The notes under the pieces: generated by a model
Told to the model about the DNA's origin: nothing
Database searches by the model: none
The model's input: only the letters and a program-made list of their open reading frames with translations
Shown here: positions 14,608 through 22,571 of the stretch, piece by piece
How positions within the stretch are numbered: position 1 is the first letter of the stretch
How the letters are laid out: every line of letters starts with the position of its first letter
Made by a program: the position numbers and the translations under genes
From: Chryseobacterium indologenes
GTDB lineage: Bacteria; Bacteroidota; Bacteroidia; Flavobacteriales; Weeksellaceae
DNA length: 64,000 nucleotides
Reading direction: 5' to 3'
NCBI RefSeq assembly: GCF_001295265.1
Contig: NZ_LJOD01000007.1
Location: 124,001-188,000 of the forward strand

Positions 14608-15108
14608 TTATTTTAAAATTAAAAACTGATTCATCTCACTTTTAAAACATCCCAGGATGAATTCTGTATAATACAGCTGTGCGTTCAGGGCCTGGGTTTT
14701 GGGGTGGAGCTCCAGTTTTTTGGAGAGAACGATCTCTCCTTTGTAGGAAAAAGAAAAATAAGCGTAAATTTTATAGGATGAATTTCTGATGGGTGTGCAG
14801 TATCCTGTTGTAGCGATGGACCAGTCGGAATCAAACAGCTTTGCTACATTAAGCGCCATGGTTTCCGCTATATGTTCTGATACACAGTCGCACTCCTCAG
14901 CTTCGGCACGGTCTACATTCAGAAGCTTTACTTTCTCCGGGAGGGTATACGCTGTGATTCCTCCTTTATAGAACAGTGAAGCATTCGGCATCTGCGAAAA
15001 AGAGAGCTGCAGACATCCTGAAGTAACACTCTCAGCTATTGATACGGTCTCATCTGCCGTCATCAGTGACTGGCTTATATATTCCAGAAGGTTTTTTTGA
15101 AATTCCAT
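14608..15108 (-). CDS. CinA family protein (nicotinamide-nucleotide amidase-like domain)
   Basis: 166 residues, only the C-terminal CinA domain. The AESVTSG motif near residue 25 replaces the usual AESCTGG, with KGGITAYTLPEKVKLLNV and ATTGYCTP where active enzymes have ATGxAGP. PncC amidases recycle nicotinamide mononucleotide to nicotinate mononucleotide. The deviation from both signature motifs (Cys to Val, loss of AGP) makes full activity doubtful. It sits between a catalase and SDR genes in the stress cluster, so a stress-linked NAD role is possible but inferred. Confidence 0.75.
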   Translation of the reverse strand: MEFQKNLLEYISQSLMTADETVSIAESVTSGCLQLSFSQMPNASLFYKGGITAYTLPEKVKLLNVDRAEAEECDCVSEHIAETMALNVAKLFDSDWSIATTGYCTPIRNSSYKIYAYFSFSYKGEIVLSKKLELHPKTQALNAQLYYTEFILGCFKSEMNQFLILK

Positions 15109-15151
15109 GACATTCTATTTAGTAAGTTAGTGTGGTGTGAAAGGACAGTCT

Positions 15152-17290
15152 TTATATCTGTGAATTCCGTTCTGTTTCCAGATCCCAGACCCTGTGTTCA
15201 GCAATTGCTTTTATAAACATATCCGGAGAATTTTCATTCTGCCAGATGATGCCTCTGTCTTCATGTTTTTTTGCAGATACATTACTGTTACTGTAAAGAG
15301 ATTCTGTTCCTTCTCCAAAGCAGATTGCTTTACAATGTTTGTACGCTTCGTTGATAAAATTCAGAACAATATTTCTGTTTTCAGGAGTCATCAGCTCTTT
15401 TGCTGACTCTTCTCCTGCGCTGATGTAAAGGGCATCAAAACATACACTGGCCGTACTGGTAAGGGAGTGCTTAGGAGTAAGGGATGACCCGTCATTGATT
15501 TTTACCGGTGCAAGGCTCGGAGCAATAATTTCTACTTTTGCCCCTTCTGACTCCAGCTTTGTTTTAAGATTATTCACGGCTCTTCCATCTGCACCATTAG
15601 CCATAATAAAGCCTATTTTTCTGGTTCTGACCGTGTTTTTTACCGTATTTTTCATGCTGAGCGCTTCTGAGATCCTGGTTTTAGGCTCTCTCTCCTCACT
15701 CTGCAGCTCTATCATATTACCGTCTGCCGGAACACTCTGATTGGGCCAGTCTAATTTTTTAACTTCAACGCCAAGTTTTTCAGCGACCCTCCACGCAAGA
15801 GTCATATCAATAAAAGCAAGCTGTCCTACTACCCTTTCCCTGACTGCCGGCAGGGTAACTTTTGACAGCTCAAAAATAAGCGCCTTCTGAAGATGTGCTT
15901 TTTCAGGAACTGACTGGCTATTGTAGAAAAGTTTCGCCTGCGAATAATGATCTACAAAGCTGGAGCTTCTTTCTCTTATTTTTGCTCCTGAAACTCTTTC
16001 CTCCTGGGAAGTAAAGCCTCCTTCAGACATCATTGCCTGAAAAGGGCATCCTCCGCCTATGGAATTAGGATCATAACTGGTCTTTCCTTTTACGATCTGC
16101 TGTCTCATATGGCCGTCTCTCTGATTATTGTGTACGGTATTAACAGATCTGTTGATCGGGATTTCATGGAAATTAGGCGATCCCAGCCTTGAGAGCTGCG
16201 TGTCTGTATAAGAAAATAGTCTTCCCTGCAGCAGCGGGTCATTGGTAAAATCGATGCCGGGAATAATATGCCCCGGATGGAAAGCCACCTGCTCTGTTTC
16301 TGCAAAGAAATTATCAGGATTTCTGTTCAGGGTTAAAGTTCCGACAATTTCTACGGGAACCTCTTCTTCGGGAATTATTTTGGTAGGGTCTAAAAGGTCA
16401 AAATCAAAATTGTGTTCGTTTTCTTCAGGAACCAGCTGTACACCGAAATCCCATTCTGCAAAATCTCCGTTTTCTATGGCTTCCCAAAGATCTCTTTTAT
16501 GAAAATCCGGGTCTACTCCTGAGATTCTCTGAGCTTCGTCCCAGGCTACAGAATGAACGCCTAACTTAGGTTTAAAATGAAATTTAACGAAGTGTACTTT
16601 GCCTTCTTCATTAATGAATTTGAATGAATGCACCCCAAACCCTTCCATCATTCTCAGGCTTCTCGGAATCGCCCGGTCGCTCATCAGCCACATGATCATA
16701 TGCATGCTTTCGGGCATCAGTGAAATAAAATCCCAGAAGGTATCATGCGCTGATGCAGCCTGCGGGATTTCATTATCGGGTTCTGGCTTTACAGCGTGAA
16801 CAAGATCCGGAAATTTAATGGCATCCTGAATAAAAAAGACCGGCATATTATTCGCTACCAGATCATAATTTCCTTCTTCGGTATAAAATTTTACGGCAAA
16901 ACCTCTTACATCCCTTGCAAGATCGGTGCTTCCTTTACTTCCTGCCACTGTGGAAAATCTTACAAAAACAGGAGTTTCTTTTCCTAATTCTGTTAAAAAC
17001 TTGGCTTTAGTATATTCTGCGAGGCTTTTGGTAAGCTTAAAAACGCCGTGAGCACCGGACCCCCGTGCGTGTACTACTCTTTCAGGGATTCTTTCATGGT
17101 CAAAATGGGTAATTTTTTCTCTGAGGATAAAGTCTTCCAATAAAGAAGGCCCTCTTTCTCCTGCTTTTAAGGAGTCCTGATTATTATTAATTTTCAGTCC
17201 TTGGTTGGTGGTCAGTTTTTCATTATCATTGGAAGTACTGTGAGTATCCAGCTGGTCTAACTTTTTATTGTGCGGTGTGTCGTTTTTCAT
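15152..17290 (-). CDS. katE: Large-subunit (clade 2) catalase, HPII type
   Basis: About 712 residues from the ATG at 17290. The frame extends to a TTG at 17332, but the ATG gives the usual polar, poorly conserved N-terminus of these catalases. Catalytic H74 lies in RVVHARGSGAHG and N148 in VANNMPVFF; the haem-ligand tyrosine is in RLFSYTDTQLSRLG. The C-terminal 150 residues form the flavodoxin-like (class I amidotransferase-fold) domain found only in large catalases. It removes hydrogen peroxide in the cytoplasm. It is in the stress cluster with the YciE and KGG genes. Gene symbol by similarity to E. coli katE. Confidence 0.92.
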   Translation of the reverse strand: MKNDTPHNKKLDQLDTHSTSNDNEKLTTNQGLKINNNQDSLKAGERGPSLLEDFILREKITHFDHERIPERVVHARGSGAHGVFKLTKSLAEYTKAKFLTELGKETPVFVRFSTVAGSKGSTDLARDVRGFAVKFYTEEGNYDLVANNMPVFFIQDAIKFPDLVHAVKPEPDNEIPQAASAHDTFWDFISLMPESMHMIMWLMSDRAIPRSLRMMEGFGVHSFKFINEEGKVHFVKFHFKPKLGVHSVAWDEAQRISGVDPDFHKRDLWEAIENGDFAEWDFGVQLVPEENEHNFDFDLLDPTKIIPEEEVPVEIVGTLTLNRNPDNFFAETEQVAFHPGHIIPGIDFTNDPLLQGRLFSYTDTQLSRLGSPNFHEIPINRSVNTVHNNQRDGHMRQQIVKGKTSYDPNSIGGGCPFQAMMSEGGFTSQEERVSGAKIRERSSSFVDHYSQAKLFYNSQSVPEKAHLQKALIFELSKVTLPAVRERVVGQLAFIDMTLAWRVAEKLGVEVKKLDWPNQSVPADGNMIELQSEEREPKTRISEALSMKNTVKNTVRTRKIGFIMANGADGRAVNNLKTKLESEGAKVEIIAPSLAPVKINDGSSLTPKHSLTSTASVCFDALYISAGEESAKELMTPENRNIVLNFINEAYKHCKAICFGEGTESLYSNSNVSAKKHEDRGIIWQNENSPDMFIKAIAEHRVWDLETERNSQI

Positions 17291-17346
17291 ATCATTTATT
17301 TTTAGTGTGGTTGGTATTAAAAAGTCAAACAAAATGATTCACAGGA

Positions 17347-17733
17347 TTATTCGGAGGCATGCCTGTCCTGTTCCAGGGTATTTAGAAGCTTCTTAAGATA
17401 TTCTTCTTCTTTCACTACTTTATAATAAGCTGTTTTGGCGTACAACGTAAAAGAAGGATTCTCAACCTGTATCTCAGTATCCATATCTTTAACGTTGATG
17501 GAGCTTTCACTATGATATTCCCGGATATGAAGGATATATTCTTCAATATAGGTATCAATTACCTTTTTCAGGATTTCACACTTTGCGTTGATTTTGATCT
17601 TTTCGAGCGATTTGATCAGAAACGCGGTAACTCCATAAGAATTGATAACACTGGGGAATAAAGATTCATTCTCTATCACATTATTTTTATCATTCAGCGC
17701 GGAATGCCTCAAAGTGTCATTTTCAAATATCAT
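17347..17733 (-). CDS. Conserved hypothetical protein
   Basis: A 128-residue soluble, acidic and mostly helical protein without a recognisable domain (SYGVTAFLIKSLEKIKINAKCEILKK is a typical stretch). There is no signal or membrane segment. It lies 56 bp upstream of the catalase start and 13 bp downstream of another small hypothetical gene, so all three are probably co-transcribed as part of the oxidative-stress cluster. Coding character (codon use, no overlapping better frame) supports a real gene. Confidence 0.6.
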   Translation of the reverse strand: MIFENDTLRHSALNDKNNVIENESLFPSVINSYGVTAFLIKSLEKIKINAKCEILKKVIDTYIEEYILHIREYHSESSINVKDMDTEIQVENPSFTLYAKTAYYKVVKEEEYLKKLLNTLEQDRHASE

Positions 17734-17746
17734 ATCCGTAAGGTTA

Positions 17747-18049
17747 TTAGTTATCCGTAATTTTTAAATATTTCTCAAAATAATGGAGGTCTTCTTTATC
17801 TTTAATTGAAAGGTAAAACATCACCTGTTCAGGTTCCTTCAGGCCAATGCTGCTTAACCCGTCAAAATGGGCGATCAATGCCTGAATGTTTTCAATCTGT
17901 ATGTCTTTTAGGATCACAAATAATAAAAAAACATTGTCTTTTATTTCTTTTGCATAGATGGCTGCTCCGTCTTCAAACCAATCTCCTTTGTTCTGAATTT
18001 TCACAAAATCTTTGTGTTTCAGGGTCTTTACTATTTTCTGACAATCCAT
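17747..18049 (-). CDS. Conserved hypothetical protein (start re-set to 18049)
   Basis: A small soluble protein with a repeated-looking KHKDFVKIQNKGDWFEDGAAIYAKEI and KDNVFLLFVILKDIQIENIQALIAHF. The longest frame starts at 18082, but that ATG lies inside the second arm of the terminator for the upstream gene. The ATG at 18049 (MDCQKIVKTLKH, 100 residues) is therefore preferred. No family is recognised. It is next to a related-size hypothetical and the catalase in the stress cluster. Confidence 0.55.
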   Translation of the reverse strand: MDCQKIVKTLKHKDFVKIQNKGDWFEDGAAIYAKEIKDNVFLLFVILKDIQIENIQALIAHFDGLSSIGLKEPEQVMFYLSIKDKEDLHYFEKYLKITDN

Positions 18050-18065
18050 ATATTGAGTATTCCGG

Positions 18066-18105
18066 TTAAAAATAAGCCACATAGACTAAGCGCTATATGG
18101 CTTAT
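18066..18105 (-). terminator. Rho-independent terminator of the YciE gene
   Basis: On the minus strand, ATAAGCCATATAG (18105-18093) pairs with CTATGTGGCTTAT (18084-18072) with a single G-T pair and an 8-base loop, followed by TTTTTAA. It starts about seven bases after the YciE stop codon. Confidence 0.8.
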
Positions 18106-18111
18106 GGTGTA

Positions 18112-18708
18112 TTAATCTTCCTGTTCAGCATCAAAATTGATAGAAGTTTCAGCTATTTCGGTAAGCTGATAATCGGTATCTTCTTCTTCCTGAAGTGTTT
18201 TTTCGAGGAGGTCTGCGGCTTTATCATGTCCCATGGTAATGGCAAGCTGTGCCAGTCCTCCATACGTAGCAATTTCATAATGCTCTACTTTCTGGGCGGC
18301 AATAATAAGCGCTGCATCTCTTGTCATAGAGCCTTCTTCTGTGGATTTGATGACTTCCTCCCCTTCTTTGATGATTCCTTTGATCGCTTCACATTCTTTT
18401 TTTTCAGGTTCTTCGTCTATGAGCTTAAAGACTTTTTCCAGCCTGCTTACATGCTTTTTGGTCTGCAGCTGATGGTCTTCAAAGGCCTCTTTAAGTTCTT
18501 CTGTGGTAGCTGCTTCCTGCATTTTTTCCAAGGCATCAATAATTGCATTTTCTGCGAAGTAGATGTCTTTAAGGGCGCTTACAAAGAATTTGTGAAGTGG
18601 TGAGGTTTTCATATCATCCTTTTCAACGGATGCATTTCCTACCGTCATTGTTTTTTTTGCTGTAGCAGCCGATGTTGCGGTACTGCTTTCTGATGTTTTA
18701 TTAGCCAT
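18112..18708 (-). CDS. YciE/YciF family ferritin-like stress protein (DUF892)
   Basis: 198 residues. The first 30 are a low-complexity Ser/Thr/Ala tail (ANKTSESSTATSAATAKK). The rest is the four-helix DUF892 bundle: LHKFFVSALKDIYFAENAIIDAL, HQLQTKKHVSRLEKVF, KVEHYEIATYGGLAQLA and EKTLQEEEDTDYQLTEIAE, with the ExxH and HxxD metal-ligand pattern of ferritin-like proteins. YciE/YciF are induced by stress and may sequester or oxidise iron. It is downstream of the KGG gene, separated by a hairpin terminator. Confidence 0.88.
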   Translation of the reverse strand: MANKTSESSTATSAATAKKTMTVGNASVEKDDMKTSPLHKFFVSALKDIYFAENAIIDALEKMQEAATTEELKEAFEDHQLQTKKHVSRLEKVFKLIDEEPEKKECEAIKGIIKEGEEVIKSTEEGSMTRDAALIIAAQKVEHYEIATYGGLAQLAITMGHDKAADLLEKTLQEEEDTDYQLTEIAETSINFDAEQED

Positions 18709-18740
18709 GATGTGAAGTGGTGTTTAGGGATTTTTATTTG

Positions 18741-18777
18741 AAAAGACTGCCCCTTTATACGGGATAAAAAGGCAGTC
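18741..18777 (-). terminator. Terminator-like hairpin after the KGG gene
   Basis: On the minus strand GACTGCC and GGCAGTC pair across a 19-base loop, followed by TTTT. It is 13 bases after the KGG stop at 18790. The stem is only seven bases, so it may leak and let the YciE gene be co-transcribed. Confidence 0.55.
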
Positions 18778-18789
18778 ATGGAAAAAGAA

Positions 18790-19554
18790 TTATGAATTAC
18801 GTCTGCCTCCGAACCCGGATCTTCCTGAAGATCTTCCGCCTCCGTGAGAAGCCTGTCCGCCCATTCTTGCAATTCTGGTACGTTCAGTTTTACTCATTGC
18901 TGCGAAACCCCTTCTTGACGAACCTGATCCTGAACTGGAGCCACGACCTGAACCGCCGTTATTTCCACCTGATCTGGAGTTTGAACTTCCTCCTCTTCCT
19001 GATCCTGATCCCGAATTGGAACCTGATCCTGAGGATCTTCTTCCGCCTCCATGAGAGGCCTGCCCGCCCATTCTTGCGATTCTGGTACGTTCAGCTTTGC
19101 TCATGGATGCGAAACCTCTTCTTGAAGTTCCGTCGCCTGAACCTGATGACGATCTGCCTCTTCCGCCTGATCTGGATCCGGAACCGGAACGGCTTCGTGA
19201 TCCGCCTCTACCGGAAGTAAATCTTCCCTGGCTGTCACGCTGCTGGTTTCCGCCTCTTGAACCCCTTCTGCCGCGGCCTCTGTCATCGTTACCATCTTCA
19301 TCGTCGTCATAATCATTATCATAGTCTTCATCATCGTAGTCTTCGTCATCATCATAATCATCATCGTAATCTTCGCCGTCATCGTCATAATCTTCATCAA
19401 AATAATCTTCATATTCTGAAAAATCATCGTCATAATCTTCATCTTGCGATGCATCATTATAACCGTGATCATACCCTAGCTGGTAGATTTCCTCAAGGTT
19501 GCTGTTGGATGAATTACCTCTTGAACTGCGATTTCTTGAATTTCTGGTGTTCAT
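18790..19554 (-). CDS. KGG-type stress protein with acidic tract and two KGG-like repeats
   Basis: 254 residues. Residues 38-92 are almost all Asp/Glu/Tyr; 93-144 are Arg/Gly/Ser-rich. Then come two copies (about 145-171 and 213-240) of GFAxMSKxERTRIARMGGQASHGGG, the motif of KGG/con-10 stress proteins such as B. subtilis GsiB, in which KGG is here MGG. Such proteins are hydrophilic, disordered and induced by starvation or desiccation. The acidic tract is unusual for the family. Its promoter carries the palindrome of the likely Crp/Fnr regulon. Long plus-strand frames here are codon-bias shadows. Confidence 0.85.
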   Translation of the reverse strand: MNTRNSRNRSSRGNSSNSNLEEIYQLGYDHGYNDASQDEDYDDDFSEYEDYFDEDYDDDGEDYDDDYDDDEDYDDEDYDNDYDDDEDGNDDRGRGRRGSRGGNQQRDSQGRFTSGRGGSRSRSGSGSRSGGRGRSSSGSGDGTSRRGFASMSKAERTRIARMGGQASHGGGRRSSGSGSNSGSGSGRGGSSNSRSGGNNGGSGRGSSSGSGSSRRGFAAMSKTERTRIARMGGQASHGGGRSSGRSGFGGRRNS

Positions 19555-19714
19555 AACTGAATTTTTTTTATTAATATTTAGTGATATATTGCAGCCCGTG
19601 ACTAGTATTAGACGGCAATCGTTTTGTGTCTGATAATTTACACTGAATAAGCCTTAGCTTTTTTGTAACCTCTGATAAATGAGGCCTTTAGAATTGTACT
19701 GAAAATTGATATTC

Positions 19715-19722
19715 CAAATGTA
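19715..19722 (-). promoter_or_regulatory. -7 box of the KGG gene
   Basis: CAAATGTA reads TACATTTG on the minus strand, a perfect TAnnTTTG. The leader to the KGG start at 19554 would be about 155 bases. A palindrome lies upstream at the class II activator distance. Confidence 0.6.
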
Positions 19723-19743
19723 CGACTGAATAACTCACTTTTT

Positions 19744-19759
19744 TATGACCTTGGTCATA
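19744..19759. promoter_or_regulatory. Candidate Crp/Fnr operator, KGG promoter
   Basis: TATGACC-TT-GGTCATA, two perfect 7-bp arms. Its centre is 36.5 bases upstream of the last base of the -7 box at 19715, or near -41.5 from the predicted start of transcription. The second site at 21627-21642 has the same form and identical spacing to its own -7 box. The adjacent genes are Crp/Fnr regulators. Confidence 0.6.
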
Positions 19760-19769
19760 TTGGTCAATA

Positions 19770-20384
19770 TTAATATAAAATTTTTCTGTTTTCTATTTTA
19801 ATTTCCCCTTCCTTCTCCATCTTTTTCAGGGATCTTATAACAGTTTCTACCCGCATTCCCACAAGATTGGCAATCTGCTGGCGGGTAAGTTCTACCGGAA
19901 AACAATGCTGGCAGTCACCATCATGATAGCTTTTAAGATAGTCTAAAAGCCCTTTTAACCGGTTAACAGGGTTTTGAGACGCCATAGCCTGCATCATCAC
20001 GACTTTAAAATATAATCTTTGTGAAAGACAGGCATTCATGGAAAGAGAAACGTCAGGATGTTTTGTGATCATCTCCAGAAAACCGGCTTTAGGTACCCGG
20101 ATAATTTCTGAAGGCTCAAGGCATACCGCATTCATGGGATATGTTTTTTCAAGAAAAAGCAGGGAATCTCCAAAGCTCTGGTTTTTTCCAAGGATGTTAT
20201 GAATAAATTCTTTTCCTTCTTCATCAAAAGTATTAAGCTTTATTTTTCCCTGAGCTATCTGAAAGTAATATTGTGCATGATCCCCTTCTTTAAAAACCGT
20301 TTCCTTGGCTTTATATATTTTGTTTTCTCCTCCAAATGAACGTAGCATATTTTCATCAATATTCATGCAGCTTATTGTTTTCAT
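19770..20384 (-). CDS. Crp/Fnr family transcriptional regulator (paralogue 1)
   Basis: 204 residues with an N-terminal cyclic-nucleotide-binding fold (FKEGDHAQYYFQIAQGKIKLN, then KNQSFGDSLLFL) and a C-terminal winged helix (RQQIANLVGMRVETVIRSLKKMEKEG). The residues for cAMP binding are not obviously kept, so another signal (redox, NO or oxygen) is likely. The ORF start MKTISCMNI could also begin at residue 7. It is the downstream member of a tandem pair, next to the KGG gene whose promoter holds a matching palindrome. A 15-bp palindrome lies 42 bp before its start. Confidence 0.85.
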   Translation of the reverse strand: MKTISCMNIDENMLRSFGGENKIYKAKETVFKEGDHAQYYFQIAQGKIKLNTFDEEGKEFIHNILGKNQSFGDSLLFLEKTYPMNAVCLEPSEIIRVPKAGFLEMITKHPDVSLSMNACLSQRLYFKVVMMQAMASQNPVNRLKGLLDYLKSYHDGDCQHCFPVELTRQQIANLVGMRVETVIRSLKKMEKEGEIKIENRKILY

Positions 20385-20425
20385 AGTTTTCTTTCTAAAA
20401 TATTAAAATCGTAAAATATATTAAG

Positions 20426-20440
20426 GTTTGTCTGACAAAC
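20426..20440. promoter_or_regulatory. 15-bp palindrome before the first Crp/Fnr gene
   Basis: GTTTGTC-T-GACAAAC, two perfect 7-bp arms with one central base. It lies between the paralogues' genes, about 42 bp before the start at 20384. The one-base centre suits a protein-binding site better than an RNA terminator loop. The regulator is unknown. Confidence 0.35.
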
Positions 20441-20445
20441 TCATG

Positions 20446-21042
20446 CTAATAAAGTATTTTTCGATCTTTGATTCTGAGCATTTTATCTCTTTCCATATGT
20501 TTAATGGTTCTTATGGCAGTTTCTACACAAAGGCCGGTAAGGCTGGCCATCTGCTGCCTCGTGAAAGGAATAAGAAAGGAATAAGGACTCCCGTCTTCCT
20601 GAAAACTTTTAAAATAATCCATCAGACCTTTTAACCTTACCGCAGGATTCTGCGAAGACAGATTCTGCATCATGATGAATTTGTAATACAGCCGCTGGGA
20701 AAGAAAACTGCTGATATCCAGATATAATTTAGGAAATTTATCCAGCAATTTCAGAAATGCGGATTTATGAAGCTTTAATACGGTACATTCCGTAAGAGCT
20801 TCAGCATTCATAGGATAAGGTTTGCCGATAAGAAGAATAGATTCTCCACAGCTTTCTCCGTCTGAAAGTATATTGTGTATAAATTCCTTACCTTCTTCAT
20901 TATAGTTGTTGAGCTTTACCTCTCCTTTAATGATCTGGTAATAGTAATTCGGGCTGTCTCCCTCACAGAACAGAAGTTCCGAGGGTTTGTAATGCTTTGT
21001 TTCTGCTCCCGCTGAATGCAAAATTTCTTCATTAATAACCAT
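20446..21042 (-). CDS. Crp/Fnr family transcriptional regulator (paralogue 2)
   Basis: 198 residues, clearly related to the regulator at 19770: both share GEGDxxxYYxQI, KLNxYNEEGKEFIHNIL, YPMNAxxL, QNPAVRLKGLxDYxKS and a winged helix (TRQQMASLTGLCVETAIRTIKHMERDK). A tandem duplication is the simplest origin. Conserved Cys26 and Cys76 (CEGDSPN, GESCGES) are notable but not the Fnr iron-sulfur set. The signal is unknown. It is transcribed ahead of paralogue 1 in the same direction. Confidence 0.85.
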   Translation of the reverse strand: MVINEEILHSAGAETKHYKPSELLFCEGDSPNYYYQIIKGEVKLNNYNEEGKEFIHNILSDGESCGESILLIGKPYPMNAEALTECTVLKLHKSAFLKLLDKFPKLYLDISSFLSQRLYYKFIMMQNLSSQNPAVRLKGLMDYFKSFQEDGSPYSFLIPFTRQQMASLTGLCVETAIRTIKHMERDKMLRIKDRKILY

Positions 21043-21352
21043 AGTAGTTCTTTTTAGATGTTCACTTGTTTCTTATCCTCTTAGTAATGCATTGGGAAGT
21101 TGGGTTAGGTTATGAATGCAAATATCAAACCTTAATGATTATTTATAAAGTTAAATTAAGTTAAAATACCTATAACAATCTCAACGTTTTGGATTTATTA
21201 TTGAATAATTATGAATAATAATAAAACAATTATTATTTTTATTAAAACAATAACAATATACCCCTTGCGGATAAAATGAAGGGATAAAATGCAAAGGGTA
21301 AGAACCCGCCTTCAAGAAAACGGGTTCCTATCAATCTATGAGGGCAAAAAAA
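21043..21352. other. 310-bp AT-rich non-coding gap with one weak hairpin
   Basis: No coding frame or perfect TAnnTTTG box was seen. Very AT-rich sequence fills 21180-21260. GAACCCG (21302-21308) and CGGGTTC (21321-21327) pair as a hairpin close to the lipoprotein stop but have no T-run on the minus strand, so termination there is doubtful. Confidence 0.4.
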
Positions 21353-21571
21353 CTACTTTCCTTTTGTCTTTACAGTATCCATACGGTTTGTGGAAGCACT
21401 GTCTGCTCTTCCCACTGTGTCGGAGGGCATTGGCGTGGGTGCTGTAACAACAGTATCGGATGGTATGGTATCTGTGATTACACTGTCTGAAGTGGTGGTA
21501 TTAACTTTAGTTTCTTTCCTGCAGCTCAGGACGATTAATCCTAAAAACATTAATGAGATGGCGAATTTCAT
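21353..21571 (-). CDS. Small lipoprotein, Ser/Thr/Asp-rich
   Basis: 72 residues. The first 16 form a signal with the lipobox VLSC (C17), so it is probably a lipid-anchored envelope protein. The mature part is a low-complexity, polar stretch (TTTSDSVITDTIPSDT and similar), likely disordered. No domain is recognised. It has its own promoter (TACTTTTG on the minus strand at 21598-21605) with the palindrome shared with the KGG gene, so it is probably under the same Crp/Fnr control. Confidence 0.72.
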   Translation of the reverse strand: MKFAISLMFLGLIVLSCRKETKVNTTTSDSVITDTIPSDTVVTAPTPMPSDTVGRADSASTNRMDTVKTKGK

Positions 21572-21597
21572 AATATTAAATTTTGTGTTGTGTCTGT

Positions 21598-21605
21598 CAA
21601 AAGTA
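21598..21605 (-). promoter_or_regulatory. -7 box of the small lipoprotein gene
   Basis: CAAAAGTA reads TACTTTTG on the minus strand, a perfect TAnnTTTG, 27 bases before the start codon at 21571. Confidence 0.65.
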
Positions 21606-21626
21606 GTTTATTATGAATCGTTTTCT

Positions 21627-21642
21627 TATGATTTAAGTCATA
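21627..21642. promoter_or_regulatory. Candidate Crp/Fnr operator, small lipoprotein promoter
   Basis: TATGAT-TTAA-GTCATA, a palindrome with one mismatch in the arms. Its centre is 36.5 bases upstream of the -7 box end, exactly as for the site at 19744-19759 (TATGAC-CTTG-GTCATA). Matching form and spacing make it the best second member of a Crp/Fnr regulon here. Confidence 0.6.
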
Positions 21643-21657
21643 ATCATTTATTTTTAC

Positions 21658-22539
21658 TTATTTCGCAAACCGTTTGGTCCCCGCGACGCAAAGAATAACT
21701 CCTACAGTAATTCCCAGCATTCCCATGCTTACCGGTTCATGAAGGAAATAAGCAGCCAAAGCCAGTCCGAAAAACGGCTGTAATAACTGAAGCTGGCCTA
21801 CTGTGGTAATTCCACCCTGGGCAAGTCCTTTATACCAGAAGATAAATCCAATGAACATACTGAACAGGGAAATATAAGCAAGCCCGAACCATCCGCGGAA
21901 GCTTACCGTTTCTATATGTTCAGGAAAGTAAATAAAAAATAACGGAATCATCACAGGCAGCGCCAGTACCAATGCCCATGAGATCACCTGCCATCCGCCT
22001 AACGTTTTTGAAAGCCTGGCTCCTTCTGCATATCCGAGACCGCATAAAATAACAGCCAGAAGCATCAGAATATCACCGACAGGCGACGCAGAAATTCCCT
22101 GAGAAACGGCATAACCTATCACTAAAAGACTTCCTATCACAGAAAACAGCCAGAATACGGGATGAGGCCTCTCTCCTCCGCGAAGCACTCCAAATATCGC
22201 TGTGGCCATAGGGAGCATCCCCAGAAATACAATGGAATGCGCAGAGCTGACATACTGAAGAGCTAAAGCGGAAAGCAAAGGAAAGCCAATCACACAGCCC
22301 AATGAGACCAGCAATAAAGGAAAAATCTGCTTTTTATCCGGACGTTTTTCTCTATAGATCAGCAGTACAGAAAGTGCCAGAATTCCTGCAATGCCTGCAC
22401 GGGCTATTGTTGCAAATATCGGACTCATTTCCATAACAGCCAGTTTGGTAGCAGGCATAGACCCGCTGAACAGCAAAACTCCTATAAAGCCATTGATCCA
22501 ACCGTTAATGCTTTCATTTTTTGATATCATATTGCTCAT
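21658..22539 (-). CDS. DMT superfamily transporter (EamA-type exporter)
   Basis: 293 residues, ten hydrophobic helices in two EamA repeats (helices 1-5 and 6-10), the normal form of drug/metabolite exporters in the inner membrane. The start INGFIGVLLFSGSMPATKLAV and the second repeat's GWFGLAYISLFSMFIGFIFWY are typical. The exported compound is not identifiable. It is divergent from the second MocR regulator (22634) with adjacent -7 boxes and the shared MocR-type words, so an amino acid or PLP-related compound is a reasonable guess. Confidence 0.85.
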   Translation of the reverse strand: MSNMISKNESINGWINGFIGVLLFSGSMPATKLAVMEMSPIFATIARAGIAGILALSVLLIYREKRPDKKQIFPLLLVSLGCVIGFPLLSALALQYVSSAHSIVFLGMLPMATAIFGVLRGGERPHPVFWLFSVIGSLLVIGYAVSQGISASPVGDILMLLAVILCGLGYAEGARLSKTLGGWQVISWALVLALPVMIPLFFIYFPEHIETVSFRGWFGLAYISLFSMFIGFIFWYKGLAQGGITTVGQLQLLQPFFGLALAAYFLHEPVSMGMLGITVGVILCVAGTKRFAK

Positions 22540-22563
22540 GATTGTATTCTTTATTTAACAATT

Positions 22564-22571
22564 CAAAATTA
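22564..22571 (-). promoter_or_regulatory. -7 box of the EamA transporter gene
   Basis: CAAAATTA reads TAATTTTG on the minus strand, a perfect TAnnTTTG 25 bases before the start at 22539. The same 8-mer serves the cupin gene of the other MocR pair. Confidence 0.55.

Noticed and set aside
19097..19556. Long plus-strand and alternative minus-strand frames opposite the KGG gene
   Set aside because: They arise from the repetitive GAT/TCA codons of the acidic tract and linker; the translations are low-complexity and lack start context.
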